Assembly (NCBI RefSeq): GCF_013337185.1
Contig: NZ_SWDE01000004.1
Location: 423,720 to 487,719 of the forward strand
Reading direction: 5' to 3'
Source: Serratia proteamaculans
GTDB taxonomy: Bacteria; Pseudomonadota; Gammaproteobacteria; Enterobacterales; Enterobacteriaceae
DNA length: 64,000 nucleotides
Every line of letters begins with the position of its first letter. Position 1 is the stretch's first letter. Positions 9,817-19,581 of this stretch are shown here, piece by piece. A model generated the notes under the pieces. That model saw only the letters and a program-made list of their open reading frames with translations, searched no databases and was not told the DNA's origin. The position numbers and the translations under genes are program-made.

Positions 9817-10353
9817 ATGAAACACACTGTAGAAGTAATGATTTCCGAGCAGGAAGTTAAGACCCGTATCGCCGAACTTGGCCGCCAGATCACCGAAGAT
9901 TACCGCGATAGCGGCAGTGATATGGTACTGGTCGGGCTGCTGCGCGGCTCCTTTATGTTCATGGCCGATCTGTGTCGCACCATTGAAGTGCCGCATGAGG
10001 TCGACTTTATGACCGCCTCCAGCTACGGCAGCGGCATGTCCACTACCCGTGACGTGAAAATCCTCAAGGATTTGGATGAAGACATCCGTGGCAAAGACGT
10101 GCTGATCGTCGAAGACATCATTGACTCCGGCAATACGCTGAACAAAGTGCGTGAAATTCTGGCACTGCGCGGGCCGAAATCGCTGGCGATTTGCACCCTG
10201 CTGGACAAGCCTGAACGTCGTGAAGTCGAAGTGCCGGTTGAGTACGTGGGCTTCCCGATCCCGGACGAGTTCGTGGTGGGTTACGGCATCGACTACGCTC
10301 AGCGTTATCGCCATTTGCCGTACGTCGGTAAAGTAGTGCTGCTGGACGAGTAA
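9817..10353 (+). CDS. hpt: Hypoxanthine phosphoribosyltransferase
   Basis: Purine salvage enzyme converting hypoxanthine (and guanine less well) plus PRPP to IMP/GMP. 178 residues, normal for Hpt. The PRPP-binding motif [14 protein letters not shown] is at about residues 96-109, and the flexible-loop SSYGSGM is at about 68-74. [18 protein letters not shown] matches the family N-terminus. Converges with can across a GC-rich hairpin. Confidence 0.96.
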   Translation: MKHTVEVMISEQEVKTRIAELGRQITEDYRDSGSDMVLVGLLRGSFMFMADLCRTIEVPHEVDFMTASSYGSGMSTTRDVKILKDLDEDIRGKDVLIVEDIIDSGNTLNKVREILALRGPKSLAICTLLDKPERREVEVPVEYVGFPIPDEFVVGYGIDYAQRYRHLPYVGKVVLLDE

Positions 10354-10361
10354 TATGCGGT

Positions 10362-10381
10362 GGGCGCGGTTTGCCGCGCCC
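10362..10381. terminator. Hairpin between hpt and can
   Basis: GGGCGCGG-TTTG-CCGCGCCC, symmetric, in the 36-bp convergent gap; likely to serve both genes though without a T run. Confidence 0.6.
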
Positions 10382-10389
10382 TGACAGGA

Positions 10390-11046
10390 TTAAATACCCT
10401 TATCCTGCTGCAAGGTGGCCATTGCCTTGCGATAACCCATCTCCAGGCTCTCGCGGCTGGTGGCGGCCACTTCAAGATCGCGCAGGCGCCCGTCCTGAAT
10501 GCCGTACACCCAACCGTGAATCATCACTTTCTGGCCACGTTTCCATGCTGACTGCATGATAGTTGAATGGCCCAGGTTGTAGACCTGCTCAATCACGTTG
10601 ATTTCACAGAGGACGTCGAGGCGTTGTTCCGGCTCCAGTTCACCCAGCAGTGAGCTGTGCTTGTACCACAGGTCACGGATGTGCAGCAGCCAGTTGTTGA
10701 TCAGCCCCAGTTCCGGATTCTCAACCGCGGCTTCTACACCACCGCAGCCCAGGTGACCGCAGATAATGATATGCTCAACTTCCAGTACGTCGACGGCGTA
10801 CTGCACCACCGACAGGCAGTTTAAATCGGTGTGAATCACCAGGTTGGCCACGTTACGGTGAACAAAGAGTTCACCCGGCTCCAGCCCGGTCAGTCTTTCC
10901 GCGGGAACGCGGCTGTCTGAGCAACCTATCCATAAAAAGCGAGGCTTTTGCGCCTGGGCTAAACGTTCAAAAAAGTCCGGGTCTTCCTTGCTGATATTAG
11001 CTGACCAGGTATGGTTATTAGCGATAAGCTTTTCGATTTCTTTCAT
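10390..11046 (-). CDS. can: Beta-class carbonic anhydrase
   Basis: Cytosolic zinc enzyme interconverting CO2 and bicarbonate, needed at normal air CO2 for carboxylation reactions. 218 residues from ATG 11046 ([15 protein letters not shown]), which matches the E. coli start; a 17-residue upstream extension is open but unlike the family. Zinc ligands are in [12 protein letters not shown] (Cys42, Asp44) and [10 protein letters not shown] (His98, Cys101). Divergent from yadGH, with about 236 bp between them. Confidence 0.96.
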   Translation of the reverse strand: MKEIEKLIANNHTWSANISKEDPDFFERLAQAQKPRFLWIGCSDSRVPAERLTGLEPGELFVHRNVANLVIHTDLNCLSVVQYAVDVLEVEHIIICGHLGCGGVEAAVENPELGLINNWLLHIRDLWYKHSSLLGELEPEQRLDVLCEINVIEQVYNLGHSTIMQSAWKRGQKVMIHGWVYGIQDGRLRDLEVAATSRESLEMGYRKAMATLQQDKGI

Positions 11047-11282
11047 GGAAGTTATAGGCCTGTAGCGGACAGATTGCGTTGGGGTAATATAGGACAAGCG
11101 TCACAATTTGGAAATCGGAACAATTACGCGAGAGGGTATTCAGCCACTTTTTACACAGTAAGGCGGGATGGAACCTGAATTTTCCGCACGGATTTGCCTC
11201 AGTGAAAACGCTGCTGATGATAACATCACCTTCATTACAAGACGCAGCAGCATACTCATCGTCACAAGGTACTTTTTAACTT

Positions 11283-12206
11283 ATGAATTATGCACTGGAA
11301 ATAGCGCAGCTAACCAAGACTTACGCCGGTGGCGTCAAGGCATTGCGCGGGATTGACCTGAACGTCGAGGCGGGGGATTTTTACGCTTTACTGGGGCCTA
11401 ACGGCGCCGGAAAATCCACGACCATCGGCATTATCAGCTCGCTGGTCAATAAGACGTCCGGCAGCGTGCGGGTGTTCGGCTACGACATCGATAAAGACAT
11501 CGTCAACGCCAAACGCCAACTCGGGCTGGTGCCGCAGGAATTCAACTTTAACCCGTTTGAAACCGTGATGCAGATTGTGGTCAATCAGGCCGGCTACTAT
11601 GGCGTGACCCGCCGTGAGGCACTGGTGCGGGCGGAAAAATACCTGACCCAGCTGGATCTGTGGGGCAAGCGCGACGAACGCGCCCGCATGTTATCTGGCG
11701 GGATGAAGCGCCGACTGATGATTGCTCGTGCATTGATGCATCAGCCAAAATTGCTGATCCTCGACGAACCGACCGCCGGGGTAGATATCGAGCTGCGTCG
11801 CTCGATGTGGGGCTTCCTGAAAGAGCTGAATGCCCAGGGCACCACCATCATTCTCACCACCCACTATCTGGAAGAGGCAGAGATGCTGTGCCGCAATATC
11901 GGCATTATCCAGAACGGTGAACTGGTGGAAAACACCTCGATGAAAGGCCTGTTGGCCAAGCTGAAGTCTGAAACCTTTATCCTCGATCTGGCGGCGAAAA
12001 GCCCGTTGCCGAAGCTGGACGGTTACCGCCATCGCCTGACGGACACTTCAACGCTGGAAGTGGAAGTGATGCGTGAACAGGGCCTGAATGGCCTGTTTGC
12101 TCAGCTCAGTGCGCAGGGCGTTCAGGTACTGAGCATGCGTAACAAGGCTAACCGGCTGGAAGAGCTGTTTGTCACCCTGGTTAACGGTAATGGAGAAAAA
12201 GCATGA
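11283..12206 (+). CDS. yadG: ABC transporter ATP-binding protein YadG
   Basis: Cytosolic ATPase of an ABC-2 type exporter of unknown substrate. 307 residues: Walker A GPNGAGKST (about 39-47), Q-loop in LGLVPQEFNF, signature LSGGMKRRL (about 138), Walker B LLILDEPTAGVD and H-loop TTHYLEEAE. The C-terminal 80 residues are the accessory region usual in this drug- or polysaccharide-exporter subfamily. The stop overlaps the yadH start by 4 bp (ATGA), so the two are translationally coupled. Confidence 0.92.
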   Translation: MNYALEIAQLTKTYAGGVKALRGIDLNVEAGDFYALLGPNGAGKSTTIGIISSLVNKTSGSVRVFGYDIDKDIVNAKRQLGLVPQEFNFNPFETVMQIVVNQAGYYGVTRREALVRAEKYLTQLDLWGKRDERARMLSGGMKRRLMIARALMHQPKLLILDEPTAGVDIELRRSMWGFLKELNAQGTTIILTTHYLEEAEMLCRNIGIIQNGELVENTSMKGLLAKLKSETFILDLAAKSPLPKLDGYRHRLTDTSTLEVEVMREQGLNGLFAQLSAQGVQVLSMRNKANRLEELFVTLVNGNGEKA

Positions 12207-12973
12207 TGCGTTTGTATTGGGTGGCCTTGCAGAGCATCTGGGCCAAAGAGATCAACCGTTTTGCCCGCATCTGGATCCAGACGCTGGTGCCGCCGGTGAT
12301 CACCATGACGCTGTATTTCATCATCTTCGGCAACCTGATTGGTTCACGCATTGGGGAAATGCACGGTTTTGATTACATGCAGTTTATCGTCCCCGGTCTG
12401 ATTATGATGGCGGTGATCACCAACTCGTACGCCAATGTGGCGTCATCGTTCTTCAGCGCCAAATTCCAGCGCAATATCGAAGAGTTGCTGGTGGCGCCGG
12501 TACCGACGCACGTGGTGATTGCCGGTTACGTCGGTGGTGGCGTAGCGCGCGGTATTTGCGTTGGCGTGCTGGTGACCGTGATTTCGCTGTTTTTCGTGCC
12601 GTTGCAGGTGCATGCCTGGTGGGTGATTGTCGCTACGCTGCTGCTGACGGCGATTTTGTTTTCGCTGGCGGGGCTGATCAACGCGGTGTTTGCCACGACC
12701 TTTGACGACATCAGCCTGATCCCAACCTTCGTGCTGACGCCGCTGACCTATCTGGGCGGGGTGTTTTACTCGCTGACGCTGCTGCCGCCGTTCTGGCAGG
12801 CGGTGTCCAAACTGAACCCGATCGTCTACATGATCAGCGGGTTCCGCTATGGCTTCCTGGGCATCAGCGACGTGCCGTTGACGCTGACCATGACGGTGCT
12901 GGTGGCGTTTATTGCGGTGTTCTACCTGCTGTCCTGGTACCTGATTGAGCGCGGTCGCGGTCTGCGTACCTGA
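12203..12973 (+). CDS. yadH: ABC-2 type permease YadH
   Basis: Inner-membrane partner of YadG. 256 residues with six predicted hydrophobic segments and the ABC-2 signature region around NPIVYMISGFRYGFLGIS near residue 212. GGAGAAAAAGC precedes the ATG inside yadG. E. coli has yadI (PTS EIIA) next; it is absent here and yadE follows directly. Confidence 0.92.
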   Translation: MMRLYWVALQSIWAKEINRFARIWIQTLVPPVITMTLYFIIFGNLIGSRIGEMHGFDYMQFIVPGLIMMAVITNSYANVASSFFSAKFQRNIEELLVAPVPTHVVIAGYVGGGVARGICVGVLVTVISLFFVPLQVHAWWVIVATLLLTAILFSLAGLINAVFATTFDDISLIPTFVLTPLTYLGGVFYSLTLLPPFWQAVSKLNPIVYMISGFRYGFLGISDVPLTLTMTVLVAFIAVFYLLSWYLIERGRGLRT

Positions 12974-12980
12974 TTAACCA

Positions 12981-13015
12981 GCGTCCCCGGGAATCACCTG
13001 CGGGGACGCTTTTCT
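12981..13015 (+). terminator. Terminator of yadGH
   Basis: GCGTCCCC/GGGGACGC stem with a 13-base loop, followed by TTTTCTT. Confidence 0.8.
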
Positions 13016-13124
13016 TGACCTGAAGCAAGCCGCCTGTAAATCAATAGAATTGCTCAAATAACCCCTTTCTCCCCGCTGTTCAAATCATGCTATGCTGGCG
13101 CTCCACATTTTCTCCATTTTGTTA

Positions 13125-13170
13125 TATGCCCTATGCATTTCAAGTTGCGGCTAGAAAGGCGACGGGTATT
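13125..13170. repeat. Short palindromic repeat before yadE
   Basis: TATGCCC...TTTCAAGTTGCGG...GGGTATT: both ends and the TTTCAAG core match the element at 14946-15144. It covers codons of a spurious longer reading of yadE, one reason to prefer the downstream ATG for that gene. Confidence 0.5.
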
Positions 13171-13195
13171 ACGCACTCGTAAGCAGAACATAACC

Positions 13196-14476
13196 ATGCG
13201 GTCTACACACAAGATAGCGGCTGGGTTACTCGGCATTATGTTGTCACTTGTCGCCCCGGCAAGCCTGGCAAATTTGCTGTCGGAAGACAGTGCCGTTAAA
13301 TCCGAATATATGGAAGCGCAACGCGACAGTGAGGTTTATTCGCTGATTGGCGAGCATGTCATTCCTGTCGGTGAAGTGAAGCAGGGGCAACTGATCCAGG
13401 TGTTCCCGGCGGATGCGGAATATTACGAGTTCAAATTCGGCCACGGAACGGGTTTTATCGATAAAGACGACGTGCGTGAGCTTAAAAAATCACGCAAGGT
13501 GAAAGATGATCTGGGGGAACTGAATAAACCGCTGACTAACCAGAACCTGATCACGCAAAAGGCGATCAACGTCTATACCGATGCGGATAACACCAGCGAT
13601 GTGTTTGGCATGCTGGAAGAAAACTTGCGCTACCCGATTATCGGCAAGCTGAAAGATCGGCTCAACAATACCTGGTATGAGATTAACATTGGCGATCGCC
13701 TGGGTTATGTCAGTGAGCTGGACTGCGAGATTGACAGCGGTATACCGATACTGACCTATCATCATCTGCTGAAAAACGAAGAGAACAAGCGCTTCCGCCA
13801 TACCTCGACGACCACCTCTGACGTGGCGTTCAGTAACCAGATGACCTACCTGAAGCAGGCGGGCTACGACACCATTTCCCTGTATCAGTTGGAAGCCTAC
13901 CTGAAGAACCAGATTAACCTGCCGGGCAGGGCGGTGGTGCTGACGTTTGATGACGGGCTGAAATCGGTCTATCGCTACGCTTACCCGGTATTGAAGAACT
14001 ACGGTTTCCGCGCCACGGCGTTTATTATTTCTTCGCGCATCAAGCGCCACCCGCAGAAGTGGAACCCTGACTCGCTACAGTTTATGAGCGTTTCCGAACT
14101 CAAGCAGATCCAGGATGTGTTTGACGTGCAGTCGCATACCCATTTCCTGCACCGTACCGACGGTAATCGTCAACCGATCCTGCTGAGCCGCTCGTTGCAC
14201 AATATTGAATTCGATTTTGAGCATTCACGTCGTGCGCTGTCGCAGTTTAATCCGCATGTGCTGTACCTGTCCTATCCGTTCGGTGGCTACAACCAGCGGG
14301 CGATACAGGCCGCGAAAGACGCCGGTTTTCATATGGCGGTGACCACGGTGCAGGGCAAAGTGAAACCGGGGGATAACCCCTATACGCTGAAACGGCTGTA
14401 TATTTTGCGCACCGACTCGATTCAGACCATGGCGGACAGAATCGCCAACAAGCCAGGAACGCTGGTGGTGCAATAG
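13196..14476 (+). CDS. yadE: Exported polysaccharide deacetylase family protein YadE
   Basis: 426 residues from ATG 13196, chosen because it opens a signal peptide ([25 protein letters not shown]); the open frame to 13133 runs through a repeat. An SH3-like region (about 30-170) is followed by a NodB-type deacetylase domain. Its motifs are TYHHL (about 184), [11 protein letters not shown] (metal Asp pair, near 245), [10 protein letters not shown] (metal His) and LSYPFGGYN. The predicted role is periplasmic or outer-membrane de-N-acetylation of a glycan; the substrate is unknown. E. coli yadE likewise precedes panD. Confidence 0.88.
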   Translation: MRSTHKIAAGLLGIMLSLVAPASLANLLSEDSAVKSEYMEAQRDSEVYSLIGEHVIPVGEVKQGQLIQVFPADAEYYEFKFGHGTGFIDKDDVRELKKSRKVKDDLGELNKPLTNQNLITQKAINVYTDADNTSDVFGMLEENLRYPIIGKLKDRLNNTWYEINIGDRLGYVSELDCEIDSGIPILTYHHLLKNEENKRFRHTSTTTSDVAFSNQMTYLKQAGYDTISLYQLEAYLKNQINLPGRAVVLTFDDGLKSVYRYAYPVLKNYGFRATAFIISSRIKRHPQKWNPDSLQFMSVSELKQIQDVFDVQSHTHFLHRTDGNRQPILLSRSLHNIEFDFEHSRRALSQFNPHVLYLSYPFGGYNQRAIQAAKDAGFHMAVTTVQGKVKPGDNPYTLKRLYILRTDSIQTMADRIANKPGTLVVQ

Positions 14477-14486
14477 CAGGAAGGAA

Positions 14487-14510
14487 CGGGCGCCGGCAGC
14501 GCCCGTTTTT
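14487..14510 (+). terminator. Terminator of yadE
   Basis: CGGGCGC/GCGCCCG stem with a CGGCA loop followed by TTTTT, in the gap converging on panD. Confidence 0.8.
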
Positions 14511-14514
14511 ACTT

Positions 14515-14895
14515 TTACGCGACCTGAACCGGCACGGCTTTCGCCTTGCGCTGCAGGTGGTTGTCACCCTCGAAGTAGCCAACTTTCGGGCGATGTTGGC
14601 GGGCATCGGCATCGCTCATCTGTACGTAGGAGCAGATGATCAGTTTGTCGCCCACGCAGGCGCAGCGTGCTGCCGCACCATTGACCGAAATAATGCGCGA
14701 ACCGCGTTCGGCTGCGATGGCATAGGTCGAGAAACGCTGACCGTTATCAACGTTATAAATATCGATAGCTTCATATTCCAGAATGCCTGCGGCCTCCAGA
14801 AAGTCCTGATCGATGGCGCAGGAGCCTTCATAGTGCAAGTCGGCCTGAGTCACTTTCACCCGATGCAGCTTGCCTTGCAGCATAGTACGTATCAT
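14515..14895 (-). CDS. panD: Aspartate 1-decarboxylase proenzyme
   Basis: Pyruvoyl enzyme making beta-alanine for pantothenate. 126 residues from [12 protein letters not shown], exactly the family start; the frame is open 10 codons further but that adds an atypical N-terminus. Self-cleavage is at Gly24-Ser25 in YEGSCAID. The product [23 protein letters not shown] and the [12 protein letters not shown] loop are conserved. Separated from panC by a 200-bp repetitive element, unlike the closer spacing in some relatives. Confidence 0.95.
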   Translation of the reverse strand: MIRTMLQGKLHRVKVTQADLHYEGSCAIDQDFLEAAGILEYEAIDIYNVDNGQRFSTYAIAAERGSRIISVNGAAARCACVGDKLIICSYVQMSDADARQHRPKVGYFEGDNHLQRKAKAVPVQVA

Positions 14896-14945
14896 AACTT
14901 TACCTAACTGAGTATCAGCCTTCACAGGCGATTGAGGTGGCGTTT

Positions 14946-15144
14946 ATACCCTTCGTCTTTCAAGCTGCGGCGTTGTTGGCTGCTTTACAAGACCCATCCG
15001 TGGGTCTTGCCCCTAGGGGCCGCTGCAAGCAGCGTTCAAATCTGTTCCCGACAGATTTGTCGCTCACCCCAGTCACTTACTTGAGTAAGCTCCTGGGGAT
15101 TCCCGTACTTGCCGCCTAGCTGCAACTCGAAATCCATTAGGGTA
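14946..15144. repeat. 200-bp interspersed element with inverted ends
   Basis: No ORF. The ends are imperfect inverted repeats: the left starts ATACCCTTCGTCTTTCAAG, and the reverse complement of the right starts TACCCTAATGGATTTCGAG. The inside carries further palindromes (AAGACCCATCCGTGGGTCTT; CAAATCTG/CAGATTTG; TTACTTGAGTAA). This is MITE-like: non-coding, highly structured, no transposase. It lies between panD and panC. Partial or minimal relatives occur at 2524, 8023 and 13125. The recognition is by internal comparison only. Confidence 0.7.
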
Positions 15145-15192
15145 GATTTTTTATTACTTTCCCGGTAACAACGGTACCAAATATGCAAAAAC

Positions 15193-16047
15193 CTACAGCG
15201 TCAGGTCAACCTGCTGGTTGTCGATCAACCGCGCTTTACCCAGCCAGGCGGCCATTAACACCACGGCACGTTGGCTTTCAACACCCAGCGGTTGCAGGTT
15301 GTCGGCGTCGCGGATAAACAGCTCGTCCGGGGTGAACCCGGCGTTGCGCAGGTGCTCTGCGGTTTGCTCCAGCAGTTCGTCGACGTGGCGTTCACCGTTG
15401 CTGAGCTGTTCAGCCAGCGCATTCATGATTTTGCTGAGCTGCGGGGCGATTTTCCGCTCTTCGGCAGTCAGGTAACCGTTGCGTGAGCTGAGCGCCAGGC
15501 CATCTTTGGCGCGAACTGTCGGTACGCCAACAATGTCGATGTCGTAGCCCATATCCGCCACCATCTTGCGGATCAGCGCCAGTTGCTGGTAGTCCTTCTC
15601 GCCAAAACAGGCCAGGTCCGGTTGCACCAGATTGAACAGCTTGCTGACAATGGTGGCGACGCCGCGGTAGTGGCCCGGACGACTGGCACCTTCCAGCATG
15701 GTGGAAATGCCCGGTACGTCGACATAGGTTTGCTGTGCCAGCCCCTGCGGATAGACATCGGCCGGTGCGGGTGCGAACACCAGTTCGACGCCGCGGCGGG
15801 TGAGTTTTTCGCTGTCTTCCTGCAGGGTGCGTGGGTAACTGGCCAGATCTTCAGGGCGTTCGAATTGCATCGGATTGACGAAAATACTGACGACCACGAT
15901 ATCGGCACGCGCGCGGGCTTCATCGATAAGCCGCATATGACCTTCGTGCAGGTTACCCATGGTCGGCACCAGCGCGATGCGTTTCCCATCCTGACGCCAG
16001 CGGCGGGTCTGCTGACGCAACAGCGGCAGGGTTTCGATAATTACCAT
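15193..16047 (-). CDS. panC: Pantothenate synthetase
   Basis: ATP-dependent ligase joining pantoate and beta-alanine. 284 residues, with the nucleotidyltransferase HxGH-type motif in [11 protein letters not shown] (about 28-38), the GEKDYQQL segment (about 149) and KMSKS-like LSSRNGYL (about 187). Starts [13 protein letters not shown]. Transcribed after panB with a 24-bp gap, so panB-panC is an operon; panD is further down on the same strand beyond the repeat element. Confidence 0.96.
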   Translation of the reverse strand: MVIIETLPLLRQQTRRWRQDGKRIALVPTMGNLHEGHMRLIDEARARADIVVVSIFVNPMQFERPEDLASYPRTLQEDSEKLTRRGVELVFAPAPADVYPQGLAQQTYVDVPGISTMLEGASRPGHYRGVATIVSKLFNLVQPDLACFGEKDYQQLALIRKMVADMGYDIDIVGVPTVRAKDGLALSSRNGYLTAEERKIAPQLSKIMNALAEQLSNGERHVDELLEQTAEHLRNAGFTPDELFIRDADNLQPLGVESQRAVVLMAAWLGKARLIDNQQVDLTL

Positions 16048-16071
16048 TCCATAACTCCTAACGCGGACACT

Positions 16072-16866
16072 TTAGTTGAAAGAGTGCTCTTCAGCGGGGT
16101 AAATGCCTTGCTCTACGTCCTGAATATATTGTTGCACCGCCGAGCGGATATCGCCGCTCTGTGCCAGGAAGTTTTTAGCGAATTTTGGCGTGTGGCCACC
16201 GGTAATCCCGAAGGCGTCGTGCATCACCAGGATCTGCCCATCGGTGACGTTACCGGCACCAATGCCGATCACCGGAATGGTCAGGGCTTCGGTGACCTTG
16301 CGTGCCAGTTCGGTTGGTACACACTCCAGCACCAGCAGTTGGATTCCGGCCAGTTCCAGATTTTTTGCATCTTCCAACAGTTGCTTGGCGGCGAGTTCAT
16401 CGCGGCCTTGCACCTTGTAGCCACCGAATACGTTGACTGACTGCGGCGTCAGGCCGAGATGGCCGCAGACCGGCACCGCGCGTTCGGTGAGTGTTTTCAC
16501 CGTTTCACACAGCCAACTGCCGCCTTCCAGCTTCACCATATTGGCACCGGCCTGCATCAGCTCGGCGGCATTGGTGCAGGCCAACTGCGGGGTGGCATAG
16601 CTCATAAAGGGCAGGTCGGCCAACAGCAGGCAAGCCGGAGCCCCCCGGCGCACGGCACGGGTATGATAGGCGATGTCGGCGACGGTGACCGGTAGGGTGG
16701 AGTCGTGGCCCTGCAGCGTCATGCCCAGTGAATCGCCCACCAGCAGCACTTTAACGCCTTGCTCTTCAAACAGTTTGGCAAAGCTGGCATCGTAGGCGGT
16801 GAGGGAGGCAAACTTTCGCTGTTCCTGCTTCCACTGGCGCAAATGGGTCACGGTGGTGGGTTTCAT
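16072..16866 (-). CDS. panB: 3-methyl-2-oxobutanoate hydroxymethyltransferase
   Basis: First committed pantothenate step: transfers hydroxymethyl from methylene-THF to alpha-ketoisovalerate giving ketopantoate. 264 residues from [13 protein letters not shown]; upstream in-frame codons to 16932 are not family-like. Motifs include [19 protein letters not shown] (metal Asp), ANMVKLEGG and VIGIGAG. Divergent from qseBC. Confidence 0.96.
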   Translation of the reverse strand: MKPTTVTHLRQWKQEQRKFASLTAYDASFAKLFEEQGVKVLLVGDSLGMTLQGHDSTLPVTVADIAYHTRAVRRGAPACLLLADLPFMSYATPQLACTNAAELMQAGANMVKLEGGSWLCETVKTLTERAVPVCGHLGLTPQSVNVFGGYKVQGRDELAAKQLLEDAKNLELAGIQLLVLECVPTELARKVTEALTIPVIGIGAGNVTDGQILVMHDAFGITGGHTPKFAKNFLAQSGDIRSAVQQYIQDVEQGIYPAEEHSFN

Positions 16867-16974
16867 CACTACGTCTCCTGAATAGAGCCGCGCGGCGTAC
16901 GCAGGGCCCTGGCTGCAAAAAAGTGCTGTCATTCTACTGTAACCCTAACGGGGTGGGTAGCGCAGATCATAATG

Positions 16975-16991
16975 CTTAAGCGGTTCTTAAG
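16975..16991 (+). promoter_or_regulatory. PmrA/QseB-type direct repeat upstream of qseB
   Basis: CTTAAG-N5-CTTAAG fits the PmrA-box form (HTTAAK-N5-YTTAAK) that QseB-family regulators also recognise. It lies about 45 bp before the qseB start, so autoregulation is the natural inference. Confidence 0.6.
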
Positions 16992-17035
16992 AACCTTGTG
17001 GTGTAATGGGCGGCAATGGCTAAAAAAGGACGCAC

Positions 17036-17698
17036 ATGCGAATTCTGCTGATAGAAGATGACAAGTTAATCGGCGACGGGATCAAGGCCGGGCTGACCAA
17101 ACTGGGCTTTAATCTGGACTGGTTTACCGATGGACTGGTCGGCAAAAATGCGCTGGAAAGCGCGCCCTACGATGCGGTGATCCTCGATCTGAGCCTGCCG
17201 GGCCTCGATGGCCTGGATCTGCTGCGTCAGTGGCGACAGGCCGGCCATGACGTACCGGTGCTGATCCTGACCGCGCGCGACGCACTGGAGCAACGGGTCA
17301 GCGGTCTGCAAAGCGGTGCCGATGATTACCTGTGCAAGCCTTTTGCCCTGACGGAGGTTGCGGCGCGCCTGCAGGCATTGATCCGCCGCCGTCATGGCCA
17401 ACTGATGCCGCAGCTGGTCCATGGCAATGTGGTGTTCGATACCGCAACCCGTAGCGTGAGCTGCAACGGTGAGCCGGTCACGCTGACCCCGCGTGAATTG
17501 GCGGTGCTGGAGCTGTTCCTGCATAACAAGGGACGGGTATTGGCGCGTCCGCTGATCCAGGAAAAGCTGTACAACTGGGACGACGAAGTCAGCAGCAACG
17601 CGGTGGAGGTGCATATCCATCATCTGCGGCGCAAGCTGGGTAACGGGTTTATCCGCACCATTCACGGCGTAGGTTATACGCTGGGGGACAACGCGTGA
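17036..17698 (+). CDS. qseB: OmpR-family response regulator QseB
   Basis: 220 residues: receiver domain with phospho-acceptor Asp51 (VILDLSLPG), Thr and Lys of the switch (LTARD, LCKPF), and a winged-helix DNA-binding domain from about 125 ([35 protein letters not shown]). Closest to QseB; relatives PmrA and TctD share the layout. Overlaps qseC by 4 bp (GTGA). E. coli has its qseBC elsewhere, so this position between panB and folK is a lineage-specific arrangement. Confidence 0.9.
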   Translation: MRILLIEDDKLIGDGIKAGLTKLGFNLDWFTDGLVGKNALESAPYDAVILDLSLPGLDGLDLLRQWRQAGHDVPVLILTARDALEQRVSGLQSGADDYLCKPFALTEVAARLQALIRRRHGQLMPQLVHGNVVFDTATRSVSCNGEPVTLTPRELAVLELFLHNKGRVLARPLIQEKLYNWDDEVSSNAVEVHIHHLRRKLGNGFIRTIHGVGYTLGDNA

Positions 17699-19053
17699 AA
17701 CATCTTAGTCTGCGGTTGAGATTGATCCTGATTTTCAGCCTGCTGGCGTTATTGACCTGGTGCGCTGCCAGCCTGGTGGCGTGGAAGATGAGCCGCAACA
17801 CCATCAACGAAGTCTTCGATACCCAGCAGATGCTGTTCGCCAAACGGCTGGCAACCGCCAACCTGGGCGATCTGTTGGCAGACGAGAGCGTGCGCAGCCT
17901 GCCGAAAACCAAAAAACTGGTGCACCACGGCAAGCGTGGCGAGCAGGATGATGATGCGCTGGCGTTCGCCATCTTCGACCGCAACGGCAAGATGCTGCTC
18001 AATGATGGGGAGAACGGCGCGGATTTTCGCTTTGACGGCGACCGCGAAGGTTTCACCGACGGAGAACGCAAGGGCGATGACGACAGTTGGCGGCTGCTGT
18101 GGCTGACCAGCCCGGACGGCCGTTATCGCATCGTGGTGGGGCAGGAGTGGGATTATCGCCGCGATATGGCACTGGGCATGGTGACCGGGCAACTGGTGCC
18201 GTGGCTGGTGACGCTGCCGATGCTGATGCTGCTGATTGCGCTGATGGTCGGGCGCGAGCTGCGGCCATTACGCACCGTCGCTGCCGGGCTGCGTAAGCGC
18301 GCACCGGACGATGCCACGCCGCTGGATGCCGGTCAGGTACCGACCGAAGTCCGGCCACTGGTCGATGCGCTTAATGCTCTGTTTAGCCGAATCAATGCGC
18401 TATTGGTACGTGAACGACGTTTTACTTCTGACGCCGCCCACGAACTGCGCAGCCCGTTGGCGGCGCTGCGGGTGCAAACGGAAGTGGTACAACTGGCCGG
18501 TGATGATGAGCAGATGCGCGAGCATGCGCTGGGTAATCTGACGGTAGGTATCGATCGCGCCACCCGGCTGGTGGATCAACTGCTGACGCTGTCGCGGCTG
18601 GACTCCCTGTCAGACCTCGCCGAGTTGGAAGCTGCCGACTGGAGCCAACTGGTGCCGATGACGTTGGCCGAGCAGGATCGTCATGCACATGCGGCCGGCG
18701 TCACGTTGCGTTACGAACAGCAGGGCACCCCAGCGCCGTTACAGGGGCAAGCGTTGCTGCTGTCGCTGCTGGTGCGCAATTTGGTGGATAATGCGGTGCG
18801 TTACACCCCGGCGGGCGGTACGGTCACTGTGAGGCTGACAGAGCGTCTGCTGACGATCGAGGATAATGGTCCGGGCGTGACGACGGAACATCTGGCGCGG
18901 TTGGGGGAGCGTTTTTATCGTCCGCCGGGTCAGGAACAGACCGGTAGCGGGTTGGGGTTGTCAATTGTGCAACGCATCGCCGGTTTACACGGGCTGCGGG
19001 TTAGCTTTGCCAATCGGCCTGAAGGGGGCTTTGTTGCTCAGGTAGCGCTGTAG
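17695..19053 (+). CDS. qseC: Sensor histidine kinase QseC
   Basis: Membrane kinase for QseB; in E. coli reported to respond to autoinducer-3/catecholamines. 452 residues, GTG start: TM1 about 11-31, periplasmic domain rich in Asp/Gly with the [21 protein letters not shown] block shared with E. coli QseC, TM2 about 162-184, HAMP-like linker, His249 in [11 protein letters not shown], then N, G1 and G2 boxes ([29 protein letters not shown]). Converges with folK. Confidence 0.9.
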   Translation: MKHLSLRLRLILIFSLLALLTWCAASLVAWKMSRNTINEVFDTQQMLFAKRLATANLGDLLADESVRSLPKTKKLVHHGKRGEQDDDALAFAIFDRNGKMLLNDGENGADFRFDGDREGFTDGERKGDDDSWRLLWLTSPDGRYRIVVGQEWDYRRDMALGMVTGQLVPWLVTLPMLMLLIALMVGRELRPLRTVAAGLRKRAPDDATPLDAGQVPTEVRPLVDALNALFSRINALLVRERRFTSDAAHELRSPLAALRVQTEVVQLAGDDEQMREHALGNLTVGIDRATRLVDQLLTLSRLDSLSDLAELEAADWSQLVPMTLAEQDRHAHAAGVTLRYEQQGTPAPLQGQALLLSLLVRNLVDNAVRYTPAGGTVTVRLTERLLTIEDNGPGVTTEHLARLGERFYRPPGQEQTGSGLGLSIVQRIAGLHGLRVSFANRPEGGFVAQVAL

Positions 19054-19080
19054 GGGGCGTTCTGCAGATCCTGCGCTGAC

Positions 19081-19581
19081 TCAGGCTTTTGGCCTGGGTT
19101 GGTGCCAGAGCTCCATGCCGTTTTGCGGTACGCGTTTGAGGCAGCTGGCCAGCGATTCGCCGTCCGGGAAGACTAACTCGGGGGCGATTTCTGCCAATGG
19201 ATAGAGCATGAACTCACGCTCTTTCAGACCGTAGTGCGGCACCGTCAGGCGATCGGTATGAATCACCTGTTCGCCATACAGCATGATGTCCAGATCGAGG
19301 GTGCGTGGGCCCCAGCGCTCATCTTTGCGCACGCGACCCTGATTGCGTTCTATCGCCTGAGTGTGATCGAGTAACTGTTCGGCGGGCAGCAAGGTATCCA
19401 GAGCCACCACCGCATTGAGAAAGTCCGGCTGGTTCTGCGGCCCCAGCGGCTTGGTGCGGTAAAACGAAGAACAAACGATCAACCGGGTGCGCGGGAGATG
19501 CTCCAGCGCTTCCAGTGCGGCTTTCACCTGCTGTAGCGGGTGCGCCAGGTTGCTGCCCAGCGCGATATAAACGCGGATCAT
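19081..19581 (-). CDS. folK: HPPK, folate pyrophosphokinase
   Basis: 6-hydroxymethyl-7,8-dihydropterin pyrophosphokinase of folate synthesis. 166 residues, with the HPPK signature RWGPRTLDLDIMLYG (about 89-103) and GSNL at the N-terminus. Start ATG shares one base with the pcnB stop (TAATG), showing the pcnB-folK operon seen in E. coli. Confidence 0.96.
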   Translation of the reverse strand: MIRVYIALGSNLAHPLQQVKAALEALEHLPRTRLIVCSSFYRTKPLGPQNQPDFLNAVVALDTLLPAEQLLDHTQAIERNQGRVRKDERWGPRTLDLDIMLYGEQVIHTDRLTVPHYGLKEREFMLYPLAEIAPELVFPDGESLASCLKRVPQNGMELWHQPRPKA

